From NCBI GenBank assembly GCA_004335835.1, contig RWJK01000885.1, forward strand, positions 1 through 48,282: 48,282 bases of DNA. Reading direction: 5' to 3'. Made by a program: the position numbers and the translations under genes. The DNA comes from Scenedesmus sp. ARA3 (lineage: Eukaryota; Chlorophyta; Chlorophyceae; Sphaeropleales; Scenedesmaceae). A model generated the notes under the pieces. It did no database searches. It was not told the DNA's origin and saw only the letters and a program-made list of their open reading frames with translations. Every line of letters begins with the position of its first letter. The stretch's first letter is position 1. Shown here piece after piece: positions 1 to 11,411 of this stretch.

Positions 1-522
1 AGGAAAAGCGCGTATTCAGTAGATAAGGGGCAGTAATCGGTGTCACTGGTGTGAGCAGGCGAGTGTTGTGCGACTTGGGGTCCTATCACCCACGGAGTGT
101 TAGGGTGACAACTCCTATCACCCTGTCACTAGTCATAGGACTGCTAGTCCTATGACCGTCGAGGCACTAGTGACGTAGTGACAGGCAGTAAGAGGCCGCG
201 CACTGCTCGTTCTTTTCCTCGTTCACTGCCGACATAAAGTCTTCACAAAATAGCAGCAATCAAACGTGTTGCATCTTGGCGCTCTGACGGTGTAAACGCG
301 GTGGTAGAGTTCGATGAATGACTGAATATTCGGTTGTAGTGACACCGGCATGGCCCACGCTCCTCAAGACTTGCTAAAGTCAAGCAGACTGCTATTCCCA
401 CTGATCGCTGATGATGCTAGCATTGCTGCACCAGTCTGAGCAGTAGCATACTCGTTGTCCAGATCACTGCGATCTACAGCAGCAGTCTCCTACTGACATT
501 TCCAGAAAGCTGAATCGCAACC
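1..522. other. Upstream region / 5'UTR of the choice-of-anchor I gene
   Basis: No exon is recognised here. The first 200 bases hold nested inverted repeats built from ACTAGT/GTCACTAG-like words (see 132-156). The rest is plain sequence leading to the ATG at 523. No convincing TATA box was seen. Confidence 0.4.
132..156. repeat. Inverted repeat, 11-bp arms, 3-bp loop
   Basis: GTCATAGGACT at 132-142 pairs perfectly with AGTCCTATGAC at 146-156 around GCT. Outside it, GTCACTAG on the left and CTAGTGAC on the right form a second, looser pair, so the whole 125-180 block is a nested dyad. It lies about 370 bp before the first gene's ATG, so a regulatory dyad or a mobile-element remnant is possible. 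Function is not known. Confidence 0.7.
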
Positions 523-3500
523 ATGAGATCCCAATGTAAGTTATGTGTAGCCTTGTGCGTCCTGGCTGTGTGTGCAGCCGGCGTTTGGGCTGACGCAGAG
601 ACCAACACTCACCAGAAGCCCGGCAACAGCATGCCTCAGAAGAACGTTACGCTGCAGCTAATCGGATATACCGCAAAAGGAACCGTTCCTGAGGGCACCG
701 AGCAGGTGAGTCACCCGGCCTGTTCGAGTAACCCGAGGCAGCAGATTCTGCGTGGCCGCCTGGCATATCTGTACGCCCGAGACAACGTCAACCACACAAA
801 TATGTTAAACTGTATTAAGGGCTGAAGTGCAGCTGATACGTTGTCGACATCAAGCCATGAAGCCAGCTGGCACTGTCCTGAAGTGCCTGTGCTTGCTAAT
901 CCCAGTATCACTGGCAGCGACAGAAAGTCTGCTGCACAAAACAGCTCAATGCCAGGCAGTTTACACAGCAGATTGCTGCATTTCAGTCTGCAATCATCTG
1001 TAGCGCCCTTTCGATCTCGCCTACTGGTTCTGGGAGTTGCTGCTGCCACAACATGCTGGCATGCGCAGCGCTGTACATTCTTTCCAATACCTGTGTGCAG
1101 CAAAAGGGGCAATTGCCTCGCCTGACAAAAACCGCCTGCTGCGCATTGAGCTGACTCCTCAAACTGCTGACTCGCCACACTTCACACACACAGCTGGCCT
1201 CAAATAACATATATGCCCAGGGCTGCCTACCTGATCATCACTGGCAGTGGCATCCCACACCCTGCTGCCGCAATTGCCAAGCCTAAAATACATCAAAATA
1301 CATCAGACTCACCACAATGAATTGCTGCTGACTTGCCTGCAGGTGGCATTTGATGACGTGTCCAAGGTTGCCTACATGATTGGCGGCCAGAACCTCATCG
1401 TCATCGACCTGTCATCCTCTGCTGTGGATGTCAGCGCATCAACCGCCAAGGTGGTGCCCGTCCTGACAGTCCGCGAGCTGCCAACCACCACCACTGATGT
1501 GGTGATGTGCGGTGATCTGCTGGCAGTCAGCGCAGAGGGAGCCACCAAGGTGTCACCCGGCCAGGTGCTGCTGTACACCCGCTACCTGAGGGCTGCCGGC
1601 AGTGCCGCTGCCTCAATGAAGCTCCTGGCGAACTTCACAGTCGGTGAGTGTGAGCGTCACCGGCGGCTGCATGAACATTGCATGTTGTGAACTGTGCGGT
1701 GTTTGTAATAAAGTGCTGGTGGTTTCATAGCCACCAGCGCATGTGTGAGTCCAAGCTGGCAGGCATGTGCTGCCATGCGTGTGCTGCCATTTGTGTGATG
1801 TGATGTTGCGTGCAGATGTGTGCTGTTTTTTCACTGCTGCGTCACTGCTGCTTCATCATGTAAAGGCTCACCTCCAACTGCAATGCTTCCTTGCCAGTTA
1901 AAGTACACACATGTTCAGTGGCGCCGCCGATTTGGCGCCGCTGCTGTTTATGACATCCAATGTTACTGCCTCTGTCATGTCTGCTGCCTGTCTGCCGCAG
2001 GCGCCCTGCCCGACCAGATCGAGTTCAGCAAGAGCTGCCGCACCATCCTCGTGTCCAACGAGGGCGAGCCCGACTGCTACGACAAGCCCGAGTGCAGCGA
2101 CCCCGAGGGCTCCGTTAGTGTTATCAACATCCGCCCCGTGTACACCTCCAGCAGCGGCAAGCGCTGCAAGGCACCCCGTGTGGCTGTTATCGATGATGTC
2201 AGCGCCTCAACTTCCCGCAAGGACTGCCGCTTGACAAGTGTGGAGGGTACTGTGAGGACTGCTGATTTCAAGGCCTGGAATGACAAGAAGGATGCGCTGA
2301 TCAAGCAGGGCCTGATCCTGGATGCACCCAATGGTGCGAGTGTGGCTCAGGACCTGGAGCCGGAGTACACCACCTTCTCTGCGGATGAGAAAATCGCCTT
2401 TGTGTCTATCCAGGTGAGAGCAGAAGGCAGATAAGGCAGATAGAGAATTGTGTCAAGCAGCGGCGTGGTGCATGCATGCTTGCATTAGGCCAGCACACAG
2501 CAGCCTTGCTGCTGTACTCGCCGCTTTGTTCATCCTGGCGAGGAGCGGGGTGATGTGTAAGTAAGCAGGTGGGGAAGAAGTGCTGCTTGAGCTGCGGATG
2601 GTGCTGCTGAGGACCTGATGTGTGCCGGCCGGACGTTGCAACCAGCATTGGTCATATGAACCAAATCGCACCAAGTGATGTGGAGTTGCACTGCAGCTGC
2701 ACACTGATGATCATTTCTAACACCCATACTGCTGCGGCTGCTTCACACAATTTCACCACCCCATTTCCACCCCGCAGGAGGCCAACGCCATGGCAATTCT
2801 GGATGTGGCATCTGCCAAGATCACCGGCCTCTTCCCTGTAGGGTTTAAGAACCACAGCCTGGCCCTAAACCCTCTGGACCCTAGTGACAAAGACGGCGGC
2901 GCCAACATTGCCAATTGGCCGGTGCTGGGAATGTTCCAGGCTGATGAGATCAAGGCCTTCAGCAGCAAGGGGGCGGATTACATCGTGGCAGCAAATGAGG
3001 GCGATGAGCGCGACTGGGATGGTGGGTGTCTGCGCCTTGGATCTTTTTGTTTGAAGCAGTTTGTCGTTATGTTACTGCTCCTGTAGCAGCAGGGCTGCCG
3101 ACTGCATTGTGGCTGCAAATGAGGGCATTATGAGTGACCGGTGAGATAGGGCTTTGGTAGAGCTTGTAGGTGTGTGCTGGGCATGTTCCAGGCTGATGAG
3201 ATCAAGGCCTTCAGCAGCAGGGGGGTGGACTACATCGTGGCAGCAAATGAGGGCGATGAGCGCGACTGGGACAATGAGCAGCAGTTAGGGTAGCGTGCTG
3301 CATTTGTTGTTGCAGCTCTGTTTGCAGCAGGCTGATGAGATCAAGGCTTTTAGCATCCACTGCTGTGGCCTGCCGTGCTGCTACGGCTACAAGCAGAACA
3401 AGCGCCTCAAAGACATTGTTGAAGGGCAAGTCCCGCTGCATGCGCTGTACTGCCGTCTGTGTGACGACTCACGCTGCACTGCCTGCAGGCTACAAGCAAA

Positions 3501-3845
3501 ACTTCTTGTGGCAAGCTGGACCCCACCGTTTGTGTTGTATTGCCATCCGTATGACGATACATTCTGTATTGTTGCACCTGCAGGCTACAAGCAGAACAAG
3601 CGCCTCAAGGACCTGGTGAAGGAGGACCTGCTGGACCCCGCAGTGTTCCCCAACGCCAAGGACACCATCGGCAAGGACGAGGCCCTGGGCCGCCTCAACG
3701 TGTACGCGACAGTCAACGCAATCACAGGTGCGCAAGACTTCGCCTGTGTGTGTTGGCATGTGCTGCTGGTCTAACAAGTTTGCATCTCCTGTCTGGCTAG
3801 CAAGGCGTTGTCTCGAGGCACCTGTCATTTGCTGACGTCAGTCAC

Positions 3846-3878
<33 letters not shown>

Positions 3879-4066
3879 GCAGACACCGACGGCAACGGCA
3901 AGATCGACCACATCCTGGTCAACGGCTCGCACAGCTTATCTATCGAGCACACTCACATCACGCTCATGCTGCTGCTGCTGCTGCTGCTGCCGCAGACCAC
4001 CGATGGCAACGGCAAGATCGACCGCATCCTTGTCAATGGCGCCCTCCGCTAACATCACTCTGCTGG

Positions 4067-4105
<39 letters not shown>

Positions 4106-4466
4106 AGACACTGACGGCAACGGCAAAATCGACCGCATCCTTGTCAACGGCGCCCGCAGCTTCTCTATCTACAAGGCAGACAGGACCAAGCCCATGGGCC
4201 GCCACGGATCTAGCGGCTCATCTACTGTTTCTGGGCTGACGCGTGTCTTTGACAGCGCGGCGCAGCTGGAGCAGCTGAGTGCAGCACTGCTGCCGGATGT
4301 GTTCAACAGCGAGGGCACCAACGAGACCTTTGACGGCCGCTCCGACAACAAGGGTGAGCTGCTGCTGCTGCTGCTGCTGCTGCATGGATTGTTAGCTGCT
4401 GTTCTGGTGGTCAGCTGGTGACAGTGTCTTGTCAGCTACACTGCACATTGATTAGGATCCTGCGGC

Positions 4467-4497
<31 letters not shown>

Positions 4498-4622
4498 GTA
4501 TAGGATGTCAGCTAGCAGCACTTCCCTAGTCCAAAATACACTGTACTCCCCTTGAAACTACTTCACCTTACTTCTGGTGCAACTGCCATTCCTTCTGCTG
4601 CTGCTGCTGGTGCTGCTGCTGG

Positions 4623-4653
<31 letters not shown>

Positions 4654-5041
4654 CCCCGAGCCCGAGGGCCTCGCAATTGGCGAGCTGCCCGGCAGTGGCA
4701 AGAAGTCACCTGCCCGCCGCATCCTGTTCCTGGGCACGGAGCGCCTGAGTGTCATTTTCGTGTATGACATCACCGACCCCTCCAACCCAGTCTTCCAGAG
4801 CATTGCCAAGTCCCCTAGGCCTGATGCAAATGACTTGACCACTTGGTTGACTGGCCCTGAGGGCATGGCATTTGACCATTACACTGTCAGCAGCAGCAGC
4901 AGCAAGGATACAGTGAAGGGTGCAGATGTGGATGATGTGGATGCTGCAACTTGGAGCCGTACCACTAAGGTGCCGATTGTGCTGGTTGCTTATGAGGGCA
5001 ATGAGCACGGAGGATTGGCTCTGTACAGGGTGTCTGCATAA
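523..5041 (+). CDS. Secreted choice-of-anchor I family protein (beta-propeller-like)
   Basis: Exons: 523-705, 1343-1643, 2001-2413, 2778-3021, 3584-3727, 4108-4353, 4653-5041. They sum to 1920 nt (639 residues) and all phases agree. A signal peptide (MRSQCKLCVALCVLAVCAAG) is followed by family hallmarks in the expected order: SNEGEPD, DPEGSVSVI, DLEPEYTTFS, KNHSLALNPLDPSDKDG, NWPVLGMFQADEIKAF, ANEGDERDWDG, ALGRLNV, GARSFSIY, DGRSDNKGPEPEGLAIG, ERLSVIFVYDIT and the closing GNEHGGLALYRV. The family is extracellular or cell-surface. It includes bacterial choice-of-anchor I proteins and animal mesenchyme-specific glycoproteins, and its biochemical role is poorly defined. Several exon edges are duplicated in introns 4 and 5 (listed separately). 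The start was chosen for the signal peptide. Exon 6 could begin at any of three acceptors; only the third gives the complete GARSFSIY motif. Confidence 0.9.
3097..3280 (+). repeat. Two intronic copies of the exon-4 tail (choice-of-anchor I gene)
   Basis: About 100 bases at 3179-3280 repeat the end of exon 4 (2928-3021), encoding MFQADEIKAFSSRGVDYIV and ANEGDERDWD with few changes. A shorter, decayed copy lies at 3097-3143 and ends in a donor-like GTGAGA. Both are downstream of the intact exon. They read as pseudo-exon tails, not as extra coding exons, because they would duplicate a domain strand. Confidence 0.8.
3325..3515 (+). repeat. Intronic copies of the exon-5 head (choice-of-anchor I gene)
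   Basis: At 3385-3422 the start of exon 5 is repeated (GYKQNKRLKD with a changed continuation). It is fused to another piece of the exon-4 tail at 3331-3354. A second, shorter head copy with an intact CAG acceptor lies at 3486-3505 and diverges after about 20 bases. The intact exon 5 begins at 3584. Both copies are upstream of it. Confidence 0.75.
3848..4107 (+). repeat. Triplicated 3' splice site and head of exon 6, each led by (CTG)n
   Basis: The exon start encoding DTDGNGKIDRILVNG occurs three times, after acceptors ending at 3882, about 3995 and 4107. Each is preceded by a pure CTG run of about 8 to 13 units that ends in CAG or CCGCAG. Copies 1 and 2 diverge after about 65 and 50 bases, and copy 2 meets a stop. 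Copy 3 continues into the full exon. Confidence 0.9.
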
Positions 5042-5361
5042 ACAGCGATTATTTTCCAATGTTTTGCCACTCAACGATCAGTGAGTGCCAGTGACCTAGC
5101 ATCGGATCGATTGAATGTGATCTTTGCATAGAAGAAGATGCAGCAGGGACCCCATGGTTGTGTCTGTGATTGCACGCAGTGGCTTGTGTAGCTGCTGCAA
5201 CAGTCTACTTTGGATGCTCATCGCATGCATGGATTGTGGGATAGGATGTGATCTTTCAGATGAACCAATGTCAGGCAGTTGCTGGCCGGAACCAATGCAC
5301 AGCATGTTCAGTGGAGGGAAAAGGTTCTGCAGCCGGCCGCATGCTTTGTGTATGTGGCTCG

Positions 5362-5612
5362 TCCGAAAGCCGCAGAGTGCAAAGGTGCTGGTTGTGTCCT
5401 GAGTGTGAGTGCATAACCAATCTGGCAGAGTTTCCAGCTGCATCAGCAGCGGAGGCTCAGCTTTCTTGTTCTGTTGTGTCTGTGGCTTGTTATGGCTGCC
5501 GGAAGCCACAGCGTGTCAAGGTGCTGGCTGTGTCTTGAGTGTGAGTGCATAAGCAATCTGGCAGACAGCTCAGCTTTGTCAGCTTCGGCAGCTCAGCTTT
5601 CTTGTTGTGCAT
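5362..5612. repeat. Imperfect tandem duplication, period about 130 bp
   Basis: The segment starting near 5363 (with GTGAGTGCATAACCAATCTG) is repeated near 5496 (GTGAGTGCATAAGCAATCTG), including the following CTCAGCTTTCTTGTT. It is non-coding and lies about 320 bp after the stop codon of the first gene. A further fragment with CTCAGCTTTC occurs near 5811. Confidence 0.75.
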
Positions 5613-6955
5613 GTGATCCCCACTTTGTGACCACTCCTTTTGACGTAGCATCAACGCTGCACAAACAAAACAAAGCTGATGACGGTGATATATGGACCCA
5701 GGTGTCCAGCCTGCATACAGGCGTGGCCTTACATCTGCTGCAGCGAGGCCAACAGGGCCTCCCCCTGCAGCTTTGTGCATTGCTCTGTGTTGATGTGTGT
5801 TACTTAGCATCTCAGCTTTCAAGGTGTCCCTGCTTTTGTGCATGTGGCTCATTGTTCCGCCTATGGGCTGATGGATGGCCACCTGCCGGGTACTGCATGC
5901 TCTTTTATTGTGCATCAACACAATGTTTATTGTTTCATTACCGGCAGAGCTCATTGGCGGTGGTGCTTTGAGATGGTGGTTGTTACGTGCTGTGGGGGTA
6001 AGGGCACTTTCAGCTGACGGTATGCACACTCCTGCAGCCAACAATTAGTGCTGCGGCTGCACTGTGCAGCAGCGGCTGTGCATACAACACTTACGCTTTT
6101 AGCTTTTTGCGAGTGCATGTACAAATGTACTCGTTTGCAGCTTGGTTATGGTGCAGCATGGCTGTGACGCGTGTCACGCCGTCACCAGTTGCACACTGCC
6201 AGCCAAAATCTGTTCGAAGCTGTTTATTGCTTGGTATTGCAGCTGTTGGACAGCTGTAGCCAGGCAGCAGCGTTGCACTGGCAGCTACTTTGCTGCTGTT
6301 TATGAAGATGTGCTGCTGCGGTATCAGCGCACACACTCCAGGTGCCAGTTGCGGGCATTCGGTTGTTTTGCTGACTGCAAGCTGCTGTGGAGACACCGGG
6401 CGGCTGGCCAATGCAACACAGATGGTCGAGTTTAGCCGGGGTGGACATCTTTCAATCTTTTAAGCCTTTGATCATCATCTTCCAGCGTCTGGCAGGATAT
6501 TAGGCGTTAAGAGAGAGCTGTGCTGTGACTGGAGGGAAGTGAGTGTCACCGCGGCTGTGACTGCAGTGACTGCAGTGCAACGCAGCTGAGCTGGCAGCCT
6601 GGCAGGCAGTCATCAGGGCCTGCAGGCCTCACGAGTTCAGGGCTGGCACTGGCGTATGCAGACGTTTTAATTCTTGAAAGCTTAAGAAATAAAGGCTGTT
6701 GAGCAATTGATCGAACCCGGCCCTTTGCCACCGTGGCACGGGCAGAACCGCAGCTGGACACCGCGTGAACGTGACGTGACTGCTGCTGGTGAAACAAGCA
6801 GACGCCACCAACATGTAATCAATTATCTATATCCAGTTTTGTGAAAGTGATATGTCCTGCGTTTTCCGATACCAGCTTTGGCAAAGCACCTGCCCATCGA
6901 AAAGTTACGGGATGCAAGACCGACGCTGCATAAGCATCTAGAAACGGCTAGGCTG

Positions 6956-6964
6956 CCATATAAG
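6956..6964 (+). promoter_or_regulatory. Possible TATA-like element of the protease gene
   Basis: CCATATAAG lies about 105 bases before the ATG at 7068, in a locally AT-richer stretch with CTCTATATCAC just after it. This rests on sequence resemblance only. Confidence 0.3.
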
Positions 6965-7067
6965 AACATAGACCTCTCTATATCACTTTTAGCGGAATAC
7001 TGGGGCACGATAGCACCACCAGGAAGGGAACGGAACACATAACTATTGCTTGAGATGCCCTTTCCTC

Positions 7068-7224
7068 ATGTGGCACCAATTGCTGGTTGCCTGGCTGCTG
7101 CTGCTGCTGCTGTGCGCCCGCATCAGCATACAGCAAGGCCTGCAGTTTGACCCAAACGCAGCGCTGCGAGCTTCAAGCTCATATGAGACGCTGAAGAACA
7201 TCTACAGGTGCGCACCAGCTGAAG

Positions 7225-7260
<36 letters not shown>

Positions 7261-10200
7261 GCAGTGCTCTGCACCAACTGCCTATGCACCGTTGCGAACC
7301 CGAGCTCTTCACAGTCAGCACTATAAACACAACAGCTTTTGTGACATCTGGTTTGCAGGCTGTCACCTGCCTTCCGTGTTGCACACGAGTGCTATCCGCA
7401 ACACTGCCTGCTGCTCAACACTGCCCTCTGCTGCCCGCCTTGCCGACTCCTGTACGCTGCAGCAACTCCAAGGCATTTCAGCAGCATGATGTAACTATAA
7501 AATGTCCAATGTCTTCAACATAGTGCTCTGCCTACTGTCCGCTACCCTTTCTCGCTGCATCAACTCCAAGGTATGCAAGCAAGCATTTGCCACGGGCAGG
7601 GCCTCCCAGGCATGCAGCCGCAACCAGGCACTCACATACAACAACTGATACCCACTGTCTTTAACACAGCTCCCTGCCCACTGTCTGCTGCCTGCTCACT
7701 GTCTCACTGCAGCAACTCCAAGGTGTTCAAGCAAGCATTTGCCACTGGCAGGGCCTCCCAGGCATGCAGCCGCAGCCAGGGCAGCCTGTGCAGCCCCTAC
7801 AGCCAGACAATGGAGCAGAGAGGGGCAATGCTGATTGCCACATCACCGCAGTCTTTTGATGCAAGATCACATGGGGCCATGGGGTCATTCTCAGCTGTGG
7901 CGCAACCTAAAGGTACTAAGCGGTGGCATGGCATGCTGCGTTATGTGTTATTGTGTTATGTTACTTGTCACATGTGCGTCCTGGCATGTTGATTGGTATG
8001 CAGAAACGGCATGGGGACATGAGTGTATACATGTTGATTATCTTGAGTATCTTGAGTATGCATGTTGTACAGCTGCACACTCAAGGTATTTATACGTGCA
8101 TGCTGCTGCTGCTGCTGCAGATCAAGGCCAGTGCAACAGCTGCGTTGCCTTTGCACTGCTGGCAGCAGCGCAGTCAGCCATGGCATGCGCACTGAAGCAG
8201 GACGCCAGCAGCAGGTGAGGCGCATGACCCATCACATGCGTCATGCACATAACACGTGTTACGTTAGCGTTGAAGCTGTAGCTACATTGTTGAGTGTGAT
8301 GAAGATGATGTGTCACCGACCTTGCCAGCTGGGCCAGTGCTGATGTATGCATGCAGCAGCATGTTGCAACCGTGTATCTCTATCACCACTCATGTAAAAC
8401 AGCCAAATACACTCCAACTTGTGTTATGTCATGGCCTGCAACCCCACCCTCCCTGCAGCATCTCGGAGCAGGACTTTTTCTTCTGCAAGAGTGTGTCCCA
8501 GGGCGAGGAGCGCACCTGCAGCAGCAGCTGGAGCATGCGGCAGGGCATTGAGGCGCTTGTTGCAATGAGCGTGGCTGGGAAATATCATGTCATTGAGGAC
8601 TGCATGCCCTGGGTGGGTTCTGTGGCTGTGGTTTTGTGACTTTGGTGTATGGATGTCGTTTATAAACGTGGCGGGGAGATATCCTGTCAATTTGGGACTG
8701 CATGCCCTGGGTGAGGTTGTTGGAAGATCAATGTCTTGATCAGGCAGCAGCAGCCCTAGCAGTAACATATAGCCCTAGCAGTAACATATGCACTTCTGCG
8801 CAGTGCCCTGGGATGTGCTGTCTCTGTTGCTGTTGCTGCCCAAGCACGGATTCTGCACAATGCTGCACGCTGTGTCCACATCATGCGTAGAAACAGCAAG
8901 ACGGTGCCTTGTTTGTTGTGTAATGTTCACTGACTGCAGAACCCCAGCAACCCTACCTGGCCGTACTACGGCATGGTATGACTGCCAGGATGTGGAGGGC
9001 ATGCTGCAGCCTGGCACTCTGCAACTCACCGCCCACCTTATGCATGGAAACAGCAAGCTGCTGATGAAAGTTCTGGTTTGTTTTGCGATGCATGCAGAAC
9101 CCCAGCAACCCCACCTGCTCCTATGACTGCCAGGATGTGGAAGGCATGCTCAAGCAGGGCAGCTTCAGCTACGTGAGGCTGGACAGCGCATGGTGAGCGG
9201 GATGCGTTACATTGTTACTTTGTTACTGTTGCATCAGCATGTGGCCTGCAACATGGATTGTTCTCTATTACTCGTGCAACAGCTGTGTTCCCAAGCAGCG
9301 CTGATCCGCTGCTATAGCAGCATCGTGCGGCGTATGCTGCATGGCTGCAACACTGCTCAGCTGTTTGCTGCTTCTGTGGCAGAGCAACAGCCGCACTGGC
9401 TTGTAACCCCAATTGTTGGTTTAGCTTTGCTGCTGCTGCTGCTGCTGCTGCCGCAGGGAGATGCAGGAGCACATCCGCAACTGGGGTTCAGTGGTCACGC
9501 GGCTGGACGTGCACTCAGACTTCAAACCCTTCTTTGCTAAAAACCCTTCAGGGGTGTACCCAGGCCACGGTGAGGGCGCTGACAAAGATGCATGCCAGTA
9601 AGGAGTCCATGACTGGCAAGCTAGCCTCTGGTTGCTGACATAAGTGCAGTGTGTGCACATGCATACATCAATTACGTTTTCATACAGAAACGACAATGAA
9701 TGTGCTGCTCTCTGACATTGACATTAACTCCTTTACAGTTGTGTGTTGATTGAGTTGTGTATGCTGCTGTGTCGCGATGCACTGTCCCTGCTGCAGGGCC
9801 CAAGGCAACCTTTGTGACCAGCCATGCAGTGCAGGTGAACACACTGCACACGTTTTTTGTTGGGATTCCTGCTGTCTGCAGCACAATGGTGTGTAGCTGT
9901 ATAAGAGCAAGATAGGGGGTTGACATTGGTGTATCCATATACGTGACACTTGCTGTGGAAGATAAGCTCTGTGGTCGCCGTGCGAGTGTCATTGTGCCAG
10001 CACTGAAACTTACTTGTGTTGATTCCTGCCCTGCATTCCCGTATATCTGCCATTCCCGTCAACGCAGGTGGTGGGCTATGACCTGGCCAGCCAGCCGCCG
10101 TACTGGCTCTGCAAGAACTCCTGGTCCACAAACTTTGCGGCAGGTGCGGCGGCGTCAAGACACTTGTGACCATCATTCGACTCACGATATTAGCAATTGG

Positions 10201-10930
10201 CTTGCTCTTGCGCTGTCCCTACATAACACCTGTGGCAGTGCTTCAAACGAAAACGAAGTCCACAGAGCGCATCAGCGTTTTTGTCTTGGCTGGAGCAGTC
10301 GTTGATGTGTTGATCATAATGAATGGCTGCCCTTAAACTGTTCTGATGCTGATGCTGCTGCTGCTGCTGGCGTGATCATGCTGCAGGCGGCTTCTTCAAG
10401 ATCGCTATGGGCGTAGACAGCGTTGGCAATGCTGACGATACATACGGTGAGCCAGCACAGCAGCTTGGCAATCACAGACTCATGTGGGTCACAGCTACAG
10501 CACCAACACACACCAGCTTAGAGTACACCTGAACACACTCTGCTTGCTGGTCGGCACCACACTGCAGCAGCTGAATCACACATCACATTATGTACAGTCA
10601 CATTGTTACACTGTTGCAAATGTCACGCCTGCAGGCATCAAGTTCAAGCCGTTTGCTGCCGTGCGCAAGCCGTACAGCCAGTAAATTAAAACATTACGAT
10701 GTAAACAATAACATTGTTAACCTGTCACATTGTTGCATCTGCAGGCATCAAGTTCAAGCCGTTTGCTGCCACGCGCAAGCCATACAGCAGGCTGAGCCCA
10801 ACAGGCAGCGGCGGCTGCTACAGCTACCGCGCCCTGCCCAGCGACTACGTGAGCAGAGTGGCGTACGTGTTTGGCTCCACACCGCAGCAGGTGCTGCTGG
10901 ATAACAAGGTGAGAGAGGGTTCATGGGATT

Positions 10931-10981
<51 letters not shown>

Positions 10982-11237
10982 TTGTTGTTAGTTTTGCTGT
11001 AGACCGCAATTGGCAAGTACCGCACCTACCCACAAAGCGGCAAAAAACGGTGTTGAGACTCTTGCTGCGTGGTGCCTGTTGATCCGAAAGATGTACATCT
11101 CCTTCATTCGATGCTTGCAGGACTCCATACGGCAGCCTGACCAGCTGCTGACAGACATGACCATCCTGCTGTGTGGCATCAGTGCGCCAGCAGCAGCCTC
11201 CGGAGGCAGCAGCAGCACATCAGCTGCTGCACAGCCC

Positions 11238-11287
<50 letters not shown>

Positions 11288-11380
11288 ATCTCAGCTGACG
11301 CCCGCTCCGCCAAAGCCACCTGCACCTGTCACGTATCCTGCACCACGGTCTGTTGTTGTTGCGCAACCAGCTCCTGTGGT

Positions 11381-11411
<31 letters not shown>

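Larger units (their letters stand above)
5042..7067. other. Intergenic: 3' region of gene 1 and upstream region of the protease gene
   Basis: No gene was recognised on either strand. The stretch holds a roughly 130-bp tandem duplication (5362-5612) and a possible TATA-like CATATAAG near 6957-6964, about 105 bases before the protease ATG. The open frames seen here have no family signature and no consistent splice structure. Confidence 0.5.

Noticed and set aside
3179..3293. Exon-4 tail copy as a further coding exon of the choice-of-anchor I gene
   Set aside because: It has no acceptor, and including it would duplicate the EGDERDWD strand and break the phase to exon 5.
4107..4652. Poly-Leu or poly-Ala proteins read from CTG tracts
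   Set aside because: The tracts end exactly at acceptors of phase-consistent exons, so they are intronic here.
6700..6730. tRNA-like T-loop (GTTCGAT) on the - strand
   Set aside because: The flanking bases do not form a T-stem, and no acceptor or anticodon arm could be found around it.
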